21,158 nt of DNA from an uncultured Oscillospiraceae bacterium (lineage in GTDB: Bacteria; Bacillota; Clostridia; Oscillospirales; Acutalibacteraceae), in the NCBI GenBank assembly GCA_900542375.1, contig UQNI01000034.1, positions 1-21,158 on the forward strand, in the 5' to 3' direction. Every line of letters starts with the position of its first letter. Position 1 is the stretch's first letter. Under the pieces are notes generated by a model. The model searched no databases, was not told the DNA's origin, and was given only the letters and a program-made list of their open reading frames with translations. Shown here piece by piece: positions 1 through 6,080 of the stretch. Made by a program: the position numbers and the translations under genes.

Positions 1-860
1 ATATTGATATATAAAGCGTATAACGCCCAATCAGGTGCATTCAATGTGCCTTGTGCAATAAAGATACCGCCGAATACCAAAATAACGGTAAATAAAATCC
101 CTTGGAAATATAAGTTGCCGGATTGGAATCTTCCATATGCATGGTAAGAATGTTTTTTAGAAGATAAAAACGAAACGTTTGCTTTTTGAAATTTTTCTTT
201 CTCTACAGTTTCATTGGCAAAAGATTTTACAACCCGAATTCCTGCAAGAGAATCTTGCAGCTGCGCATTAATATTAGCGATTTTTTTGTTATTGTCTGAA
301 AATGCTTTTTTCATACGTTTGTTTTGAAATACACTGAAAATGCACATAATAATAACAACTGCAAATAGAATCAAAGTCAAAGGTACATGTACCATCATCA
401 GCAGTACAAAGGAGCCGATGAGCTTTAAAAAGGCTAGGAATAAATTTTCAGGTCCGTGATGTGCAACTTCAGAAATATCAAATAAATCTGACACCATTTT
501 TGTCATCATTTCGCCTGTATTATTTTTATCATAATAAGAAAATGGAAGACGCTGCATTTTATCGAACAAATCGCTGCGCATGGCGCTTTCCATCCTGGAG
601 CCCATAATATGTCCCCATGTTGCAATAAAATAGTCGCAGAACAGTTTGATTAAATACATGACGATTAATCCGATTGCAACGAATCCGATGGTATGTAAAA
701 TAACGGTTGCGTCCATTGTAAATAAGCTTTTATTTAATACATTCAGTATTTGAGGAAACGATATATCTACTAGGGAAACAATGGTTGCACATATCAAGTC
801 AAAAATCAGCATGGCTTTGTGCGGTTTGTAATAGTGAAGAAATTTTTTTAATGTTGGCAT
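1..860 (-). CDS. ABC transporter, permease half of a fused exporter (partial, 3' end beyond left edge)
   Basis: Reading the minus strand from an ATG at 860 gives 286 residues with no stop before the window edge. It resembles the membrane domain of type I ABC exporters (MdlB/MsbA-like, ABC_membrane). Hydrophobic segments lie near residues 18-40, 57-80, 140-157, 160-178 and 252-270. The stretch YYDKNNTGEMMTKMVSDLFDI, near 109-129, matches the family's FF/YYD..TGE....D coupling region, and VKSFANE near 211-217 matches the conserved VKAF..E. The nucleotide-binding domain, if present, would lie past position 1, so neither substrate nor fusion state can be judged. A purine-rich AGCAGGTG sits just before the ATG. 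The gene lies downstream of the cyclophilin gene but beyond its terminator, with only about 20 bp between. It must depend on read-through or on a promoter inside the cyclophilin 3' region; I see no clear one. Confidence 0.9.
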   Translation of the reverse strand, partial: MPTLKKFLHYYKPHKAMLIFDLICATIVSLVDISFPQILNVLNKSLFTMDATVILHTIGFVAIGLIVMYLIKLFCDYFIATWGHIMGSRMESAMRSDLFDKMQRLPFSYYDKNNTGEMMTKMVSDLFDISEVAHHGPENLFLAFLKLIGSFVLLMMVHVPLTLILFAVVIIMCIFSVFQNKRMKKAFSDNNKKIANINAQLQDSLAGIRVVKSFANETVEKEKFQKANVSFLSSKKHSYHAYGRFQSGNLYFQGILFTVILVFGGIFIAQGTLNAPDWALYALYIN

Positions 861-880
861 GAGACACCTGCTTTCTGTTA

Positions 881-916
881 TAAATAAAAAAGTGGAATGT
901 TATCCATTCCACTTTT
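881..916 (-). terminator. Rho-independent terminator of the cyclophilin gene
   Basis: AAAAGTGGAATG at 888-899 and CATTCCACTTTT at 905-916 form a perfect 12-bp stem with a 5-nt loop. Read on the minus strand, the stem is followed by a T-rich tract (complement of 881-891). It begins about 18 nt after the cyclophilin stop codon and ends about 20 nt before the ABC gene start. Confidence 0.85.
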
Positions 917-933
917 CGCTTACATCGCCTTCA

Positions 934-1461
934 TTAAAATGGGCTTCTTACTTTTTCCGGTTCCGGATAATCTACGCCGAATGTTTCAACGGTCACTTTT
1001 TCCATAATTTGATTTTCCAAAGGACGGTCATTGTAATCACGCTGTGCCGCAACAATTTTGTCTACCGCTTCCATACCTTCAATTACTTGACCGAAGGAGG
1101 CATACTGTGCATTAAGATGAGGAGCATCGTCTACCATAATGAAAAATTGAGAGCCTGCGCTGTTTGGACTTTGTGAGCGTGCCATAGAAAGAACACCGCG
1201 TTTGTGAAGCAGTTCGTTATTAAAGTTATTCATAATAAATTCGCCTTTAATGGAATAACCGGGGCCGCCCATGCCTGTACCTTGAGGGTCTCCGCCTTGA
1301 ATCATGAAACCCGGAATGACTCTGTGAAAAATAAGTCCGTCGTAAAAACCGCGTTTTACAAGAGAAATAAAGTTATTTACTGTGTTAGGTGCAACATCAG
1401 GAAACAGTTCTGCTTTGATGGTACCTTGGTTTGTTTCAAATGTAACAATAGGATTGCTCAT
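934..1461 (-). CDS. Peptidyl-prolyl cis-trans isomerase, cyclophilin type
   Basis: A 175-residue single-domain cyclophilin that catalyses cis-trans isomerisation of Xaa-Pro bonds during protein folding. There is no signal peptide or lipobox, so it should be cytoplasmic. The active-site block FHRVIPGFMIQGG (residues 45-57) carries the catalytic Arg47 with Phe52 and Gln55. GVLSMARSQSPNSAGSQFFI (89-108) is the second signature, followed by FGQVIEGMEAVDKI. The family's usual Trp in the 'HxxFG' region is replaced (QYASFGQV), which is common in bacterial members. The length is normal apart from a short C-terminal tail ending in PEPEKVRSPF. The start is fixed by TGGAGGAA 8-10 nt upstream. It is monocistronic by appearance, with a strong promoter upstream and a terminator downstream. 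Which cellular proteins it acts on cannot be told from sequence. Confidence 0.96.
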   Translation of the reverse strand: MSNPIVTFETNQGTIKAELFPDVAPNTVNNFISLVKRGFYDGLIFHRVIPGFMIQGGDPQGTGMGGPGYSIKGEFIMNNFNNELLHKRGVLSMARSQSPNSAGSQFFIMVDDAPHLNAQYASFGQVIEGMEAVDKIVAAQRDYNDRPLENQIMEKVTVETFGVDYPEPEKVRSPF

Positions 1462-1501
1462 AAAATCGATTCCTCCAAATATTTTCTAAAAGATTATGGT
1501 A

Positions 1502-1530
1502 ATTATAATACGAATACCCAATTTGTTCAA
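1502..1530 (-). promoter_or_regulatory. Sigma-A type promoter of the cyclophilin gene
   Basis: On the minus strand, TTGAAC (complement of 1525-1530) is followed after exactly 17 bp by a perfect TATAAT (complement of 1502-1507). The start codon is about 40 bp downstream. Confidence 0.85.
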
Positions 1531-1768
1531 GTCACGTTTTGTCTACTTGTTCATATCATGCAAAAATAATGATGAAAAACTTTTGTCAAAGAAATTGTAG
1601 CGATGTGATGATAAAAGTTTTTATCTCGGCAGAAACATGCTTTTGCGGAGAGAAAAACGTGTTATGAGGATATGAATTGGTATTTGCAGTAAAATTTTAG
1701 TTATTTGTAAGAATGAGTTAACAATTGTATATTAAAATATACAAAATAGCAATCTGACAGCAATAGCA
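1531..1768. other. Intergenic region between divergent cyclophilin and exoA units
   Basis: Non-coding and AT-rich. The one clear structure is a 10-bp inverted repeat, AAAAACTTTT at 1575-1584 and AAAAGTTTTT at 1613-1622, extended by GAT/ATC after a one-base bulge, with a 28-nt spacer. It is not followed by a clean T-run, so I do not call it a terminator. I see no conserved ORF, tRNA or recognised riboswitch here. Confidence 0.5.
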
Positions 1769-1892
1769 AAATAAATATGGAAAGGAACATCTTTCCATAT
1801 TCAAGATGTTGATTGTTATGAGAATGTTTTAGCATTTATAGGTTAGAAATTGCTTTGCAATTTTTCTTATGTTATAATACATCCATAATTAT
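1769..1892 (+). repeat. Dispersed promoter-bearing repeat, copy A (upstream of exoA)
   Basis: One of three clear copies in the window; B and C lie upstream of thyX. The left part is a perfect 11-bp hairpin, AATATGGAAAG (1774-1784) and CTTTCCATATT (1791-1801). The middle, TTGATTGTTATGAGAATG... to GGTTAG, matches the other copies at most positions. The right part is a 17-bp palindrome AAATTGCTTTGCAATTT (1847-1863), with TGTTATAAT beginning a few bases later. Homology with copy B reaches back to the shared CAAAATAAATAT just before the hairpin. Homology with copy C runs on into TCCAT.AATT after the -10. This may be a small mobile element or a duplicated regulatory module; the window alone cannot decide. 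Confidence 0.75.
1847..1878 (+). promoter_or_regulatory. Palindrome-overlapped extended -10 promoter of exoA-fbp
   Basis: TTGCTT (1850-1855) lies inside the palindrome 1847-1863, with a 17-bp spacer to TATAAT (1873-1878). TG one base ahead of it makes an extended -10 (TGTTATAAT). Transcription would start near 1885, leaving about a 30-nt leader before the ATG at 1915. A protein bound to the palindrome would cover the -35 element, so repression is the simplest inferred mode of control. Confidence 0.65.
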
Positions 1893-1914
1893 GATTGGAG
1901 GAGATACTCACTAT

Positions 1915-2691
1915 ATGAAACTGATTTCATGGAATGTAAATGGATTACGTGCCTGTTTGACAAAGGGATTCCCTGAGTTTTTTGAGCAGGAGCAAGCAGA
2001 TATATTTTGTATTCAAGAAACAAAGATGCAGGAAGGACAAGCGGAAGTTGAATTTCCGGGCTATTATCAATATTGGAACAGTGCAGAGAAAAAAGGATAT
2101 TCAGGAACTGCTGTATTTACCAAACAGCAGCCGATAACTGTCACATATGATATTGGTGACCCTGCACACAAAGGAGAAGGTCGAGCAATTACATTGGAAT
2201 ATGACCCATTCTATTTGGTGAATGTTTATACACCAAATGCACAAAGAGGATTGGCGCGTCTTGATTATCGCATGGCTTGGGAAGATGCGTTCAGAGATTA
2301 TTTAAAAACATTAGATCAAAGAAAACCTGTTATTTTATGCGGTGATTTAAATGTTGCACATCAGGAAATTGATTTGAAAAATCCAAAAACCAATGTAGGA
2401 AATGCGGGTTTTTCCAATGAAGAACGCAGTAAATTTACACAGCTGCTGGACTCAGGATTTATCGACTCTTTCCGAACGTTATACCCAAATGAAACAGGTG
2501 CGTATACATGGTGGTCATATATGTTTAATGCACGTGCAAACAATGCGGGATGGCGTATTGATTATTTTGTTTTATCAGAAAGGATGCGTCCTTATTTAAA
2601 AGACAGCATCATTTATGCTGACGTAATGGGAAGTGACCATTGTCCTGTTGGTCTTTTGTTGGACAGCAAGGAAAAGGACTTGGTGAAATAA
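1915..2691 (+). CDS. exoA: Exodeoxyribonuclease III / AP endonuclease
   Basis: A 258-residue enzyme of the exonuclease III branch of the EEP (Mg-dependent endonuclease/exonuclease/phosphatase) family. It incises DNA 5' of abasic sites in base-excision repair and has 3'-5' exonuclease and 3'-phosphatase activity. Visible motifs are NVNGLRA (residues 7-13), the metal-binding Glu35 in IQETK, GDLNVAH with the catalytic Asp/Asn near residue 144, and the terminal SDHCPV with Asp241 and His242. Length is typical for Xth/ExoA. The frame is open upstream, but those codons would overlap the promoter. I chose the ATG at 1915, 11 nt after GGAGGAG (1897-1903) and giving the canonical MKLISWNVNG start. The ATG at 1891 overlaps the ribosome binding site and is unlikely. 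It lies 33 bp ahead of fbp and probably shares its transcript. The functional link to FBPase is not obvious. Confidence 0.96.
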   Translation: MKLISWNVNGLRACLTKGFPEFFEQEQADIFCIQETKMQEGQAEVEFPGYYQYWNSAEKKGYSGTAVFTKQQPITVTYDIGDPAHKGEGRAITLEYDPFYLVNVYTPNAQRGLARLDYRMAWEDAFRDYLKTLDQRKPVILCGDLNVAHQEIDLKNPKTNVGNAGFSNEERSKFTQLLDSGFIDSFRTLYPNETGAYTWWSYMFNARANNAGWRIDYFVLSERMRPYLKDSIIYADVMGSDHCPVGLLLDSKEKDLVK

Positions 2692-2724
2692 ATTATGTAT
2701 TTGATAGATAAAGGATGTGACAAA

Positions 2725-4650
2725 ATGGAACTGGAAGACTATCAATTCACAAAACAGGAATTAAAATATTTAGAGCTTCTTTCAGAAAAATATCCAACTG
2801 TGCAGTCGGTCTGTACTGAGATTATTAACTTAAAAGCGATTTTAAATTTGCCAAAAGGTACAGAGCATTTTATGAGCGACGTACATGGTGAATATGAAGC
2901 GTTTTATCATATACTGAACAACTGTTCAGGTGTCATCCATGAAAAAGTAAATATTATTTTTGGTGACAGATTGAGCGTGGAAGAACGTGCAGAGTTATGC
3001 ACATTAATTTACTATCCGGAAGAACGCTTGGAGATTGTACACGAAACCATAAAAGATTTGGAAAGCTGGTACAAAATTACGTTGAACCAGTTAATTGAAA
3101 TTTGCAAATTGGTTGCGTCAAAATATACTCGTTCGAAAGTAAGAAAAGCACTTCCAAAAGAATTCAGCTATATTATTGACGAGCTGCTTCACTCCGTAGA
3201 AGGGGACATCAATCAAGAAGCGTATCACAGCAATATCATGGATACCATTATCAGTATTCATAACGCAGATGAATTTATTATTGCATTGGCTACCTTAATC
3301 AAACGTCTGGCAGTTGACCATTTACACATTGTTGGTGATATTTTCGACCGCGGTCCCCGCGCCGACAGCATTATGGACATGCTGATGCAGCACCACGCAG
3401 TAGATATTCAGTGGGGTAATCATGACATTTTATGGATGGGCGCTTCCACAGGACATGCGGCATGCGTGGCAACCGTTGTAAAAACAAGTGTATCTCACAA
3501 ACGCTTGGATACCTTGGAAGGCGGTTATGGTATCAGTCTGCGTCCTCTTACTTTATTTGCTACACAAACTTATAAAAATTGTGAAACTACTCATGAAGCT
3601 ATGCACAGAGCAATTGCAATCATTCTGTTTAAAGTAGAAGCGCAAGTCATTAGACGCCATCCTGAATATGGAATGGAAGAACGTTTGCTTTTGCATAAAA
3701 TTGATTATGAAAACAAATGTATTACCATTAGCGGCAATACTTACGAACTTACTACTGTAGATTTCCCAACCATTGACCCGGAACATCCGTATGATTTGAC
3801 AGAGGAAGAGCAACATGTTCTGGACGGATTGGTCAACGCATTTGTAGAAAGTGACCGTTTGCATCGTCATATGAAATTTTTATATGCCTGCGGCAGTATC
3901 TATAAATGCTTTAATCAAAATTTATTATTCCATGCATGTGTCCCTATGACAAAAGAGGGAGAATTTGCAGAGTTTGAGTTTGAGGGAGTGCCTTATAAGG
4001 GAAAGGCGCTTTTGGATTTGGCAGACCAGATTACTCGTAAAGCATATTTTACCAGCAAAGAAAGCGAAAAAGAGAAGTACGGAGATTTTGTATGGTACCT
4101 ATGGTGCGGAAAAACCTCTCCTTTGTTTGGCAAAGCCAGAATGACTACTTTTGAACGTATGTTTATAGTGGATAAATCCAGCTGGACAGAAGAAAAAGAT
4201 TCGTATTACACATTCTGTGAGTCGGAGGACACCTGCAATCGTATTCTGCGTGAATTTAATTTGGCACAAGGCTTTTCCCATATTATAAATGGACATGTTC
4301 CTGTAAAAGCTATGAAGGGAGAAAGCCCTATCAAAGCAAACGGTAAATTAATTGTCATTGACGGTGGATTCTGTAAAGCATACCAAAAAACCACAGGTAT
4401 TGCCGGCTATACGCTAATTTATAACTCCCGTGGAATGCGCATTGTATCTCATACGCCGTTCAGAGGCATTAAAGAGGCAATTGAAAAACATGTGGATATT
4501 GAATCCAGTTCCGAATTTTTTGAAACAAACGGCACACGTGTGTTGATTTTGGATACGGATATAGGGGAAGATATCAGTAATACAATTTATGACTTGTCTC
4601 TCTTACTAACAGCATATAAAAAAGGTTTATTGGTACCTGATGACGAATAA
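2725..4650 (+). CDS. fbp: Fructose-1,6-bisphosphatase, class III
   Basis: A 641-residue class III FBPase (calcineurin-like metallophosphatase fold). It hydrolyses fructose-1,6-bisphosphate to fructose-6-phosphate in gluconeogenesis and is the form typical of Bacillota. The metal-site motifs are all present: SDVHGEYEAF (51-60, with Asp52 and His54), GDIFDRG (204-210) and GNHD (231-234). NLPKGTEHFMSDVHG and the C-terminal GFSHIINGHVPVK...GESPIKANGKLIVIDGGFCKAYQ are strongly family-typical. The frame allows an ATG at 2695, but only the ATG at 2725 has a Shine-Dalgarno-like AAAGGA at a workable distance, and it gives an N-terminus like clostridial homologues. The gene ends 6 nt before a terminator stem. 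Expression presumably starts at the repeat-borne promoter ahead of exoA. Confidence 0.97.
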   Translation: MELEDYQFTKQELKYLELLSEKYPTVQSVCTEIINLKAILNLPKGTEHFMSDVHGEYEAFYHILNNCSGVIHEKVNIIFGDRLSVEERAELCTLIYYPEERLEIVHETIKDLESWYKITLNQLIEICKLVASKYTRSKVRKALPKEFSYIIDELLHSVEGDINQEAYHSNIMDTIISIHNADEFIIALATLIKRLAVDHLHIVGDIFDRGPRADSIMDMLMQHHAVDIQWGNHDILWMGASTGHAACVATVVKTSVSHKRLDTLEGGYGISLRPLTLFATQTYKNCETTHEAMHRAIAIILFKVEAQVIRRHPEYGMEERLLLHKIDYENKCITISGNTYELTTVDFPTIDPEHPYDLTEEEQHVLDGLVNAFVESDRLHRHMKFLYACGSIYKCFNQNLLFHACVPMTKEGEFAEFEFEGVPYKGKALLDLADQITRKAYFTSKESEKEKYGDFVWYLWCGKTSPLFGKARMTTFERMFIVDKSSWTEEKDSYYTFCESEDTCNRILREFNLAQGFSHIINGHVPVKAMKGESPIKANGKLIVIDGGFCKAYQKTTGIAGYTLIYNSRGMRIVSHTPFRGIKEAIEKHVDIESSSEFFETNGTRVLILDTDIGEDISNTIYDLSLLLTAYKKGLLVPDDE

Positions 4651-4655
4651 TAAAG

Positions 4656-4693
4656 AAAGACACGTCCCTGTTTTATCAGAGCGTGTCTTTTTT
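4656..4693 (+). terminator. Rho-independent terminator after fbp
   Basis: AAAGACACG (4656-4664) pairs with CGTGTCTTT (4682-4690), and inner CTG/CAG can extend the stem. It is followed by a run of T to 4693. It closes the exoA-fbp transcript. Confidence 0.88.
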
Positions 4694-4929
4694 GCGTTCA
4701 AGGAACAGTGTTGCAAATTGGCAGTAAAATTGTGACAATACTTTTTTACATTTTGTCACCCGTACGTATTGTTAACGAAATTACACAAAAGATTCATGAA
4801 AACCGTTTTTTCTTCTTTTGAAAAAGATAAGCATTTTACGTTAATACAGGTTCAAACCTGCACTAAAAGCTGCAGCCGATGTTTCATGATTTAACGGCAG
4901 TGGAATAAAAAACAGTAAAAAATAGAAAC
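4694..4929. other. Non-coding region downstream of fbp, before the repeat cluster
   Basis: Part of the 653-bp gap between fbp and thyX. No credible ORF. It holds a 7-bp inverted repeat, GTGACAA (4732-4738) and TTGTCAC (4753-4759), and a near-palindrome CAGGTT-CA-AACCTG near 4847-4860. Neither matches an operator or riboswitch I can name. Confidence 0.45.
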
Positions 4930-5012
4930 CAAAAGCTGTCTTGTTCCATTATTTAGCTTTTGACTGTTGTAAGAATATTCGTAATGTTGTAACCGAAGAT
5001 TGTTTTGTAATT
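4930..5012 (+). repeat. Degenerate copy D of the promoter-bearing repeat
   Basis: CAAAAGCT (4930-4937) and AGCTTTTG (4955-4962) form an 8-bp inverted repeat whose right arm runs into ACTGTTGTAAGAAT. That matches TTGATTGTTATGAGAAT in copy A. About 36 bp later comes ATTGTTTTGTAAT, which is the palindrome core ATTGCTTTGCAAT with both C bases changed to T. The spacing from hairpin to palindrome equals that in copy C. The -10 box is not preserved. The middle section is only weakly alike, so this is a tentative decayed member. Confidence 0.4.
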
Positions 5013-5036
5013 ATCTTGATTCTGCAATCACCTAAG

Positions 5037-5155
5037 AATAACAAAATAAATATTGGAAGGAGGATTTCAATGTTCAAAACTTTGGCTGTTGGCTAGAACG
5101 TTTTAACGCTTCAAAGTTAGAAATTGCTTTGCAATTTCTCTTATGTTATAACAAC
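5037..5155 (+). repeat. Promoter-bearing repeat, copy B
   Basis: Shares CAAAATAAATAT with copy A. It has a hairpin at 5049-5074 (loop GGAGGA) that pairs only with two G-T wobbles, then TTGGCTGTTGGCTAGAACGTTTTAACGC...GTTAG. The palindrome AAATTGCTTTGCAATTT is at 5121-5137 and TGTTATAAC follows at 5144-5152. The -35 TTGCTT is at 5124-5129 with a 17-bp spacer. The last base of the -10 is C instead of T, so this promoter should be weaker than those of copies A and C. Confidence 0.75.
5070..5096 (+). other. Eight-codon mini-ORF with a strong ribosome binding site inside copy B
   Basis: GGAAGGAGG (5055-5063) is followed 6 nt later by ATG and the codons for MFKTLAVG, then TAG. The Shine-Dalgarno match is as good as that of any gene in the window. 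No equivalent ORF exists in copies A or C, and there is no clear promoter ahead of it. It may be a chance product of the hairpin loop GGAGGA, a leader peptide, or the stub of a lost gene. Confidence 0.25.
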
Positions 5156-5168
5156 CTGGCAACAGCTG

Positions 5169-5264
5169 CAAAATCACAGATTTTGATTGTGGGCTGGAAC
5201 ATTTTAGCGCTTATCGGTTAAAAATTGCAAAGCAATTTCTTTTATGTTATAATATCCATTAATT
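5169..5264 (+). repeat. Promoter-bearing repeat, copy C (adjacent to thyX)
   Basis: It opens with the hairpin CAAAATC-ACA-GATTTTG (5169-5185). ATTGTGGGCTGGAACATTTTAGCGC and ATCGGTTA follow, then the palindrome AAATTGCAAAGCAATTT (5222-5238). The palindrome has the same arms as in A and B, but its central triplet is in the opposite orientation. TGTTATAAT and TCCATTAATT follow, as in copy A. The B and C palindromes are 101 bp apart, so the two copies are in tandem. Confidence 0.78.
5222..5253 (+). promoter_or_regulatory. Palindrome-overlapped extended -10 promoter of the thyX operon
   Basis: TTGCAA (5225-5230) sits inside the palindrome; after 17 bp comes TATAAT (5248-5253), with TG one base ahead (extended -10). 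A start near 5260 gives about a 45-nt leader with AAGGGGA 7 nt before the thyX ATG. Geometry is identical to the exoA promoter, which suggests shared control of both transcripts. Confidence 0.68.
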
Positions 5265-5303
5265 GTCGAAATGGACTTATTTCAGTAAAAAGGGGAATGA
5301 TTC

Positions 5304-6080
5304 ATGGCTCTTGTAACTTTATTGGCTCATACACCTCAACCGGAACTGCATGTTGCAGCAGCAGCAAAGTTATGTTATTCGCCTTCTTCTATTGATAAAA
5401 TCAAAGAAGGATTAACTGAGGAAAAAGTGGCTTCCTTTGTTGACATGCTTTCGGAAATCGGTCATGAAAGTCCCATTGAGCATGCTACGTTTACATTTGG
5501 AATTGAAGGTGTATCCCGCGCTTTGCTGGCACAAATTACGCGTCACCGTATTGCTTCTTTCAGTGTGCAAAGTCAGCGTTATGTTGCGGAAAACGCATTT
5601 GAATATGTCTTACCACCGCAGATTGCCGCGATACCCGAGGCAAAAGAAGAATTTATACGGGCGATGGAAGAAGACCAGCGTCATTATGAAAACTTAACGA
5701 ATATTTTAACGGCAAAACACAAAAAAGCATTGCTTGAAAAAGGAAAAGATGAAAAAACAGCAGCTCGAATGGCGCAGAAACAAGCGATAGAAGATGCTCG
5801 TTTTGTGTTGCCCAATGCTTGTGATACCAAAATGATTGTTACCTTTAATGCACGCTCATTAATGAACTTTTTTACACTGCGCTGCTGCAGGCGCGCACAA
5901 TGGGAAATTCAGGATGTTGCAATTCAAATGCTGCGCTTGGTCAAACAGGCAGCGCCACATTTGTTTGCCAAAGCAGGTCCTAATTGTGTGAGAGGCGCTT
6001 GTTCGGAAGGAAAAATGACTTGCGGAGAAATCAAAGAAGTACGTGCGTTTTTCCGTAATCTTGGAGAGGAAACCGTATGA
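5304..6080 (+). CDS. thyX: Flavin-dependent thymidylate synthase
   Basis: A 258-residue ThyX. It methylates dUMP to dTMP using 5,10-methylene-tetrahydrofolate, with FAD and NADPH supplying the reducing equivalents, so the folate leaves as THF rather than the DHF made by ThyA. The diagnostic RHRX7S motif is perfect: RHRIASFSVQS at residues 80-90, followed by QRYV. The preceding ESPIEHATFTFGIEGVSRALLAQITRHR is typical, as is the C-terminal NARSLMNFFTLRCCRRAQWEIQ substrate-binding region. Length is normal for clostridial ThyX. AAGGGGA lies 7 nt before the ATG. The stop overlaps the tmk start by 4 bp (ATGA), indicating translational coupling. It is the first gene of a six-gene operon driven by the repeat-borne promoter. 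Confidence 0.97.
   Translation: MALVTLLAHTPQPELHVAAAAKLCYSPSSIDKIKEGLTEEKVASFVDMLSEIGHESPIEHATFTFGIEGVSRALLAQITRHRIASFSVQSQRYVAENAFEYVLPPQIAAIPEAKEEFIRAMEEDQRHYENLTNILTAKHKKALLEKGKDEKTAARMAQKQAIEDARFVLPNACDTKMIVTFNARSLMNFFTLRCCRRAQWEIQDVAIQMLRLVKQAAPHLFAKAGPNCVRGACSEGKMTCGEIKEVRAFFRNLGEETV

Noticed and set aside
1204..1569. Plus-strand frame of 121 codons
   Set aside because: Antisense to the cyclophilin gene and its promoter; no ribosome binding site.
1855..1914. Upstream start for exoA
   Set aside because: The extra codons overlap the -35/-10 promoter and the ribosome binding site. Homologues begin at MKLISWN.
4930..5264. CRISPR array
   Set aside because: The repeats are about 100 bp, imperfect and only two to four in number, and they contain promoters. 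There are no short identical repeats with unique spacers and no cas genes.
4694..5303. Folate (THF) or other riboswitch upstream of thyX
   Set aside because: Tempting given the folate genes, but I see no riboswitch consensus. The likely transcription start near 5260 leaves only about 45 nt of leader.
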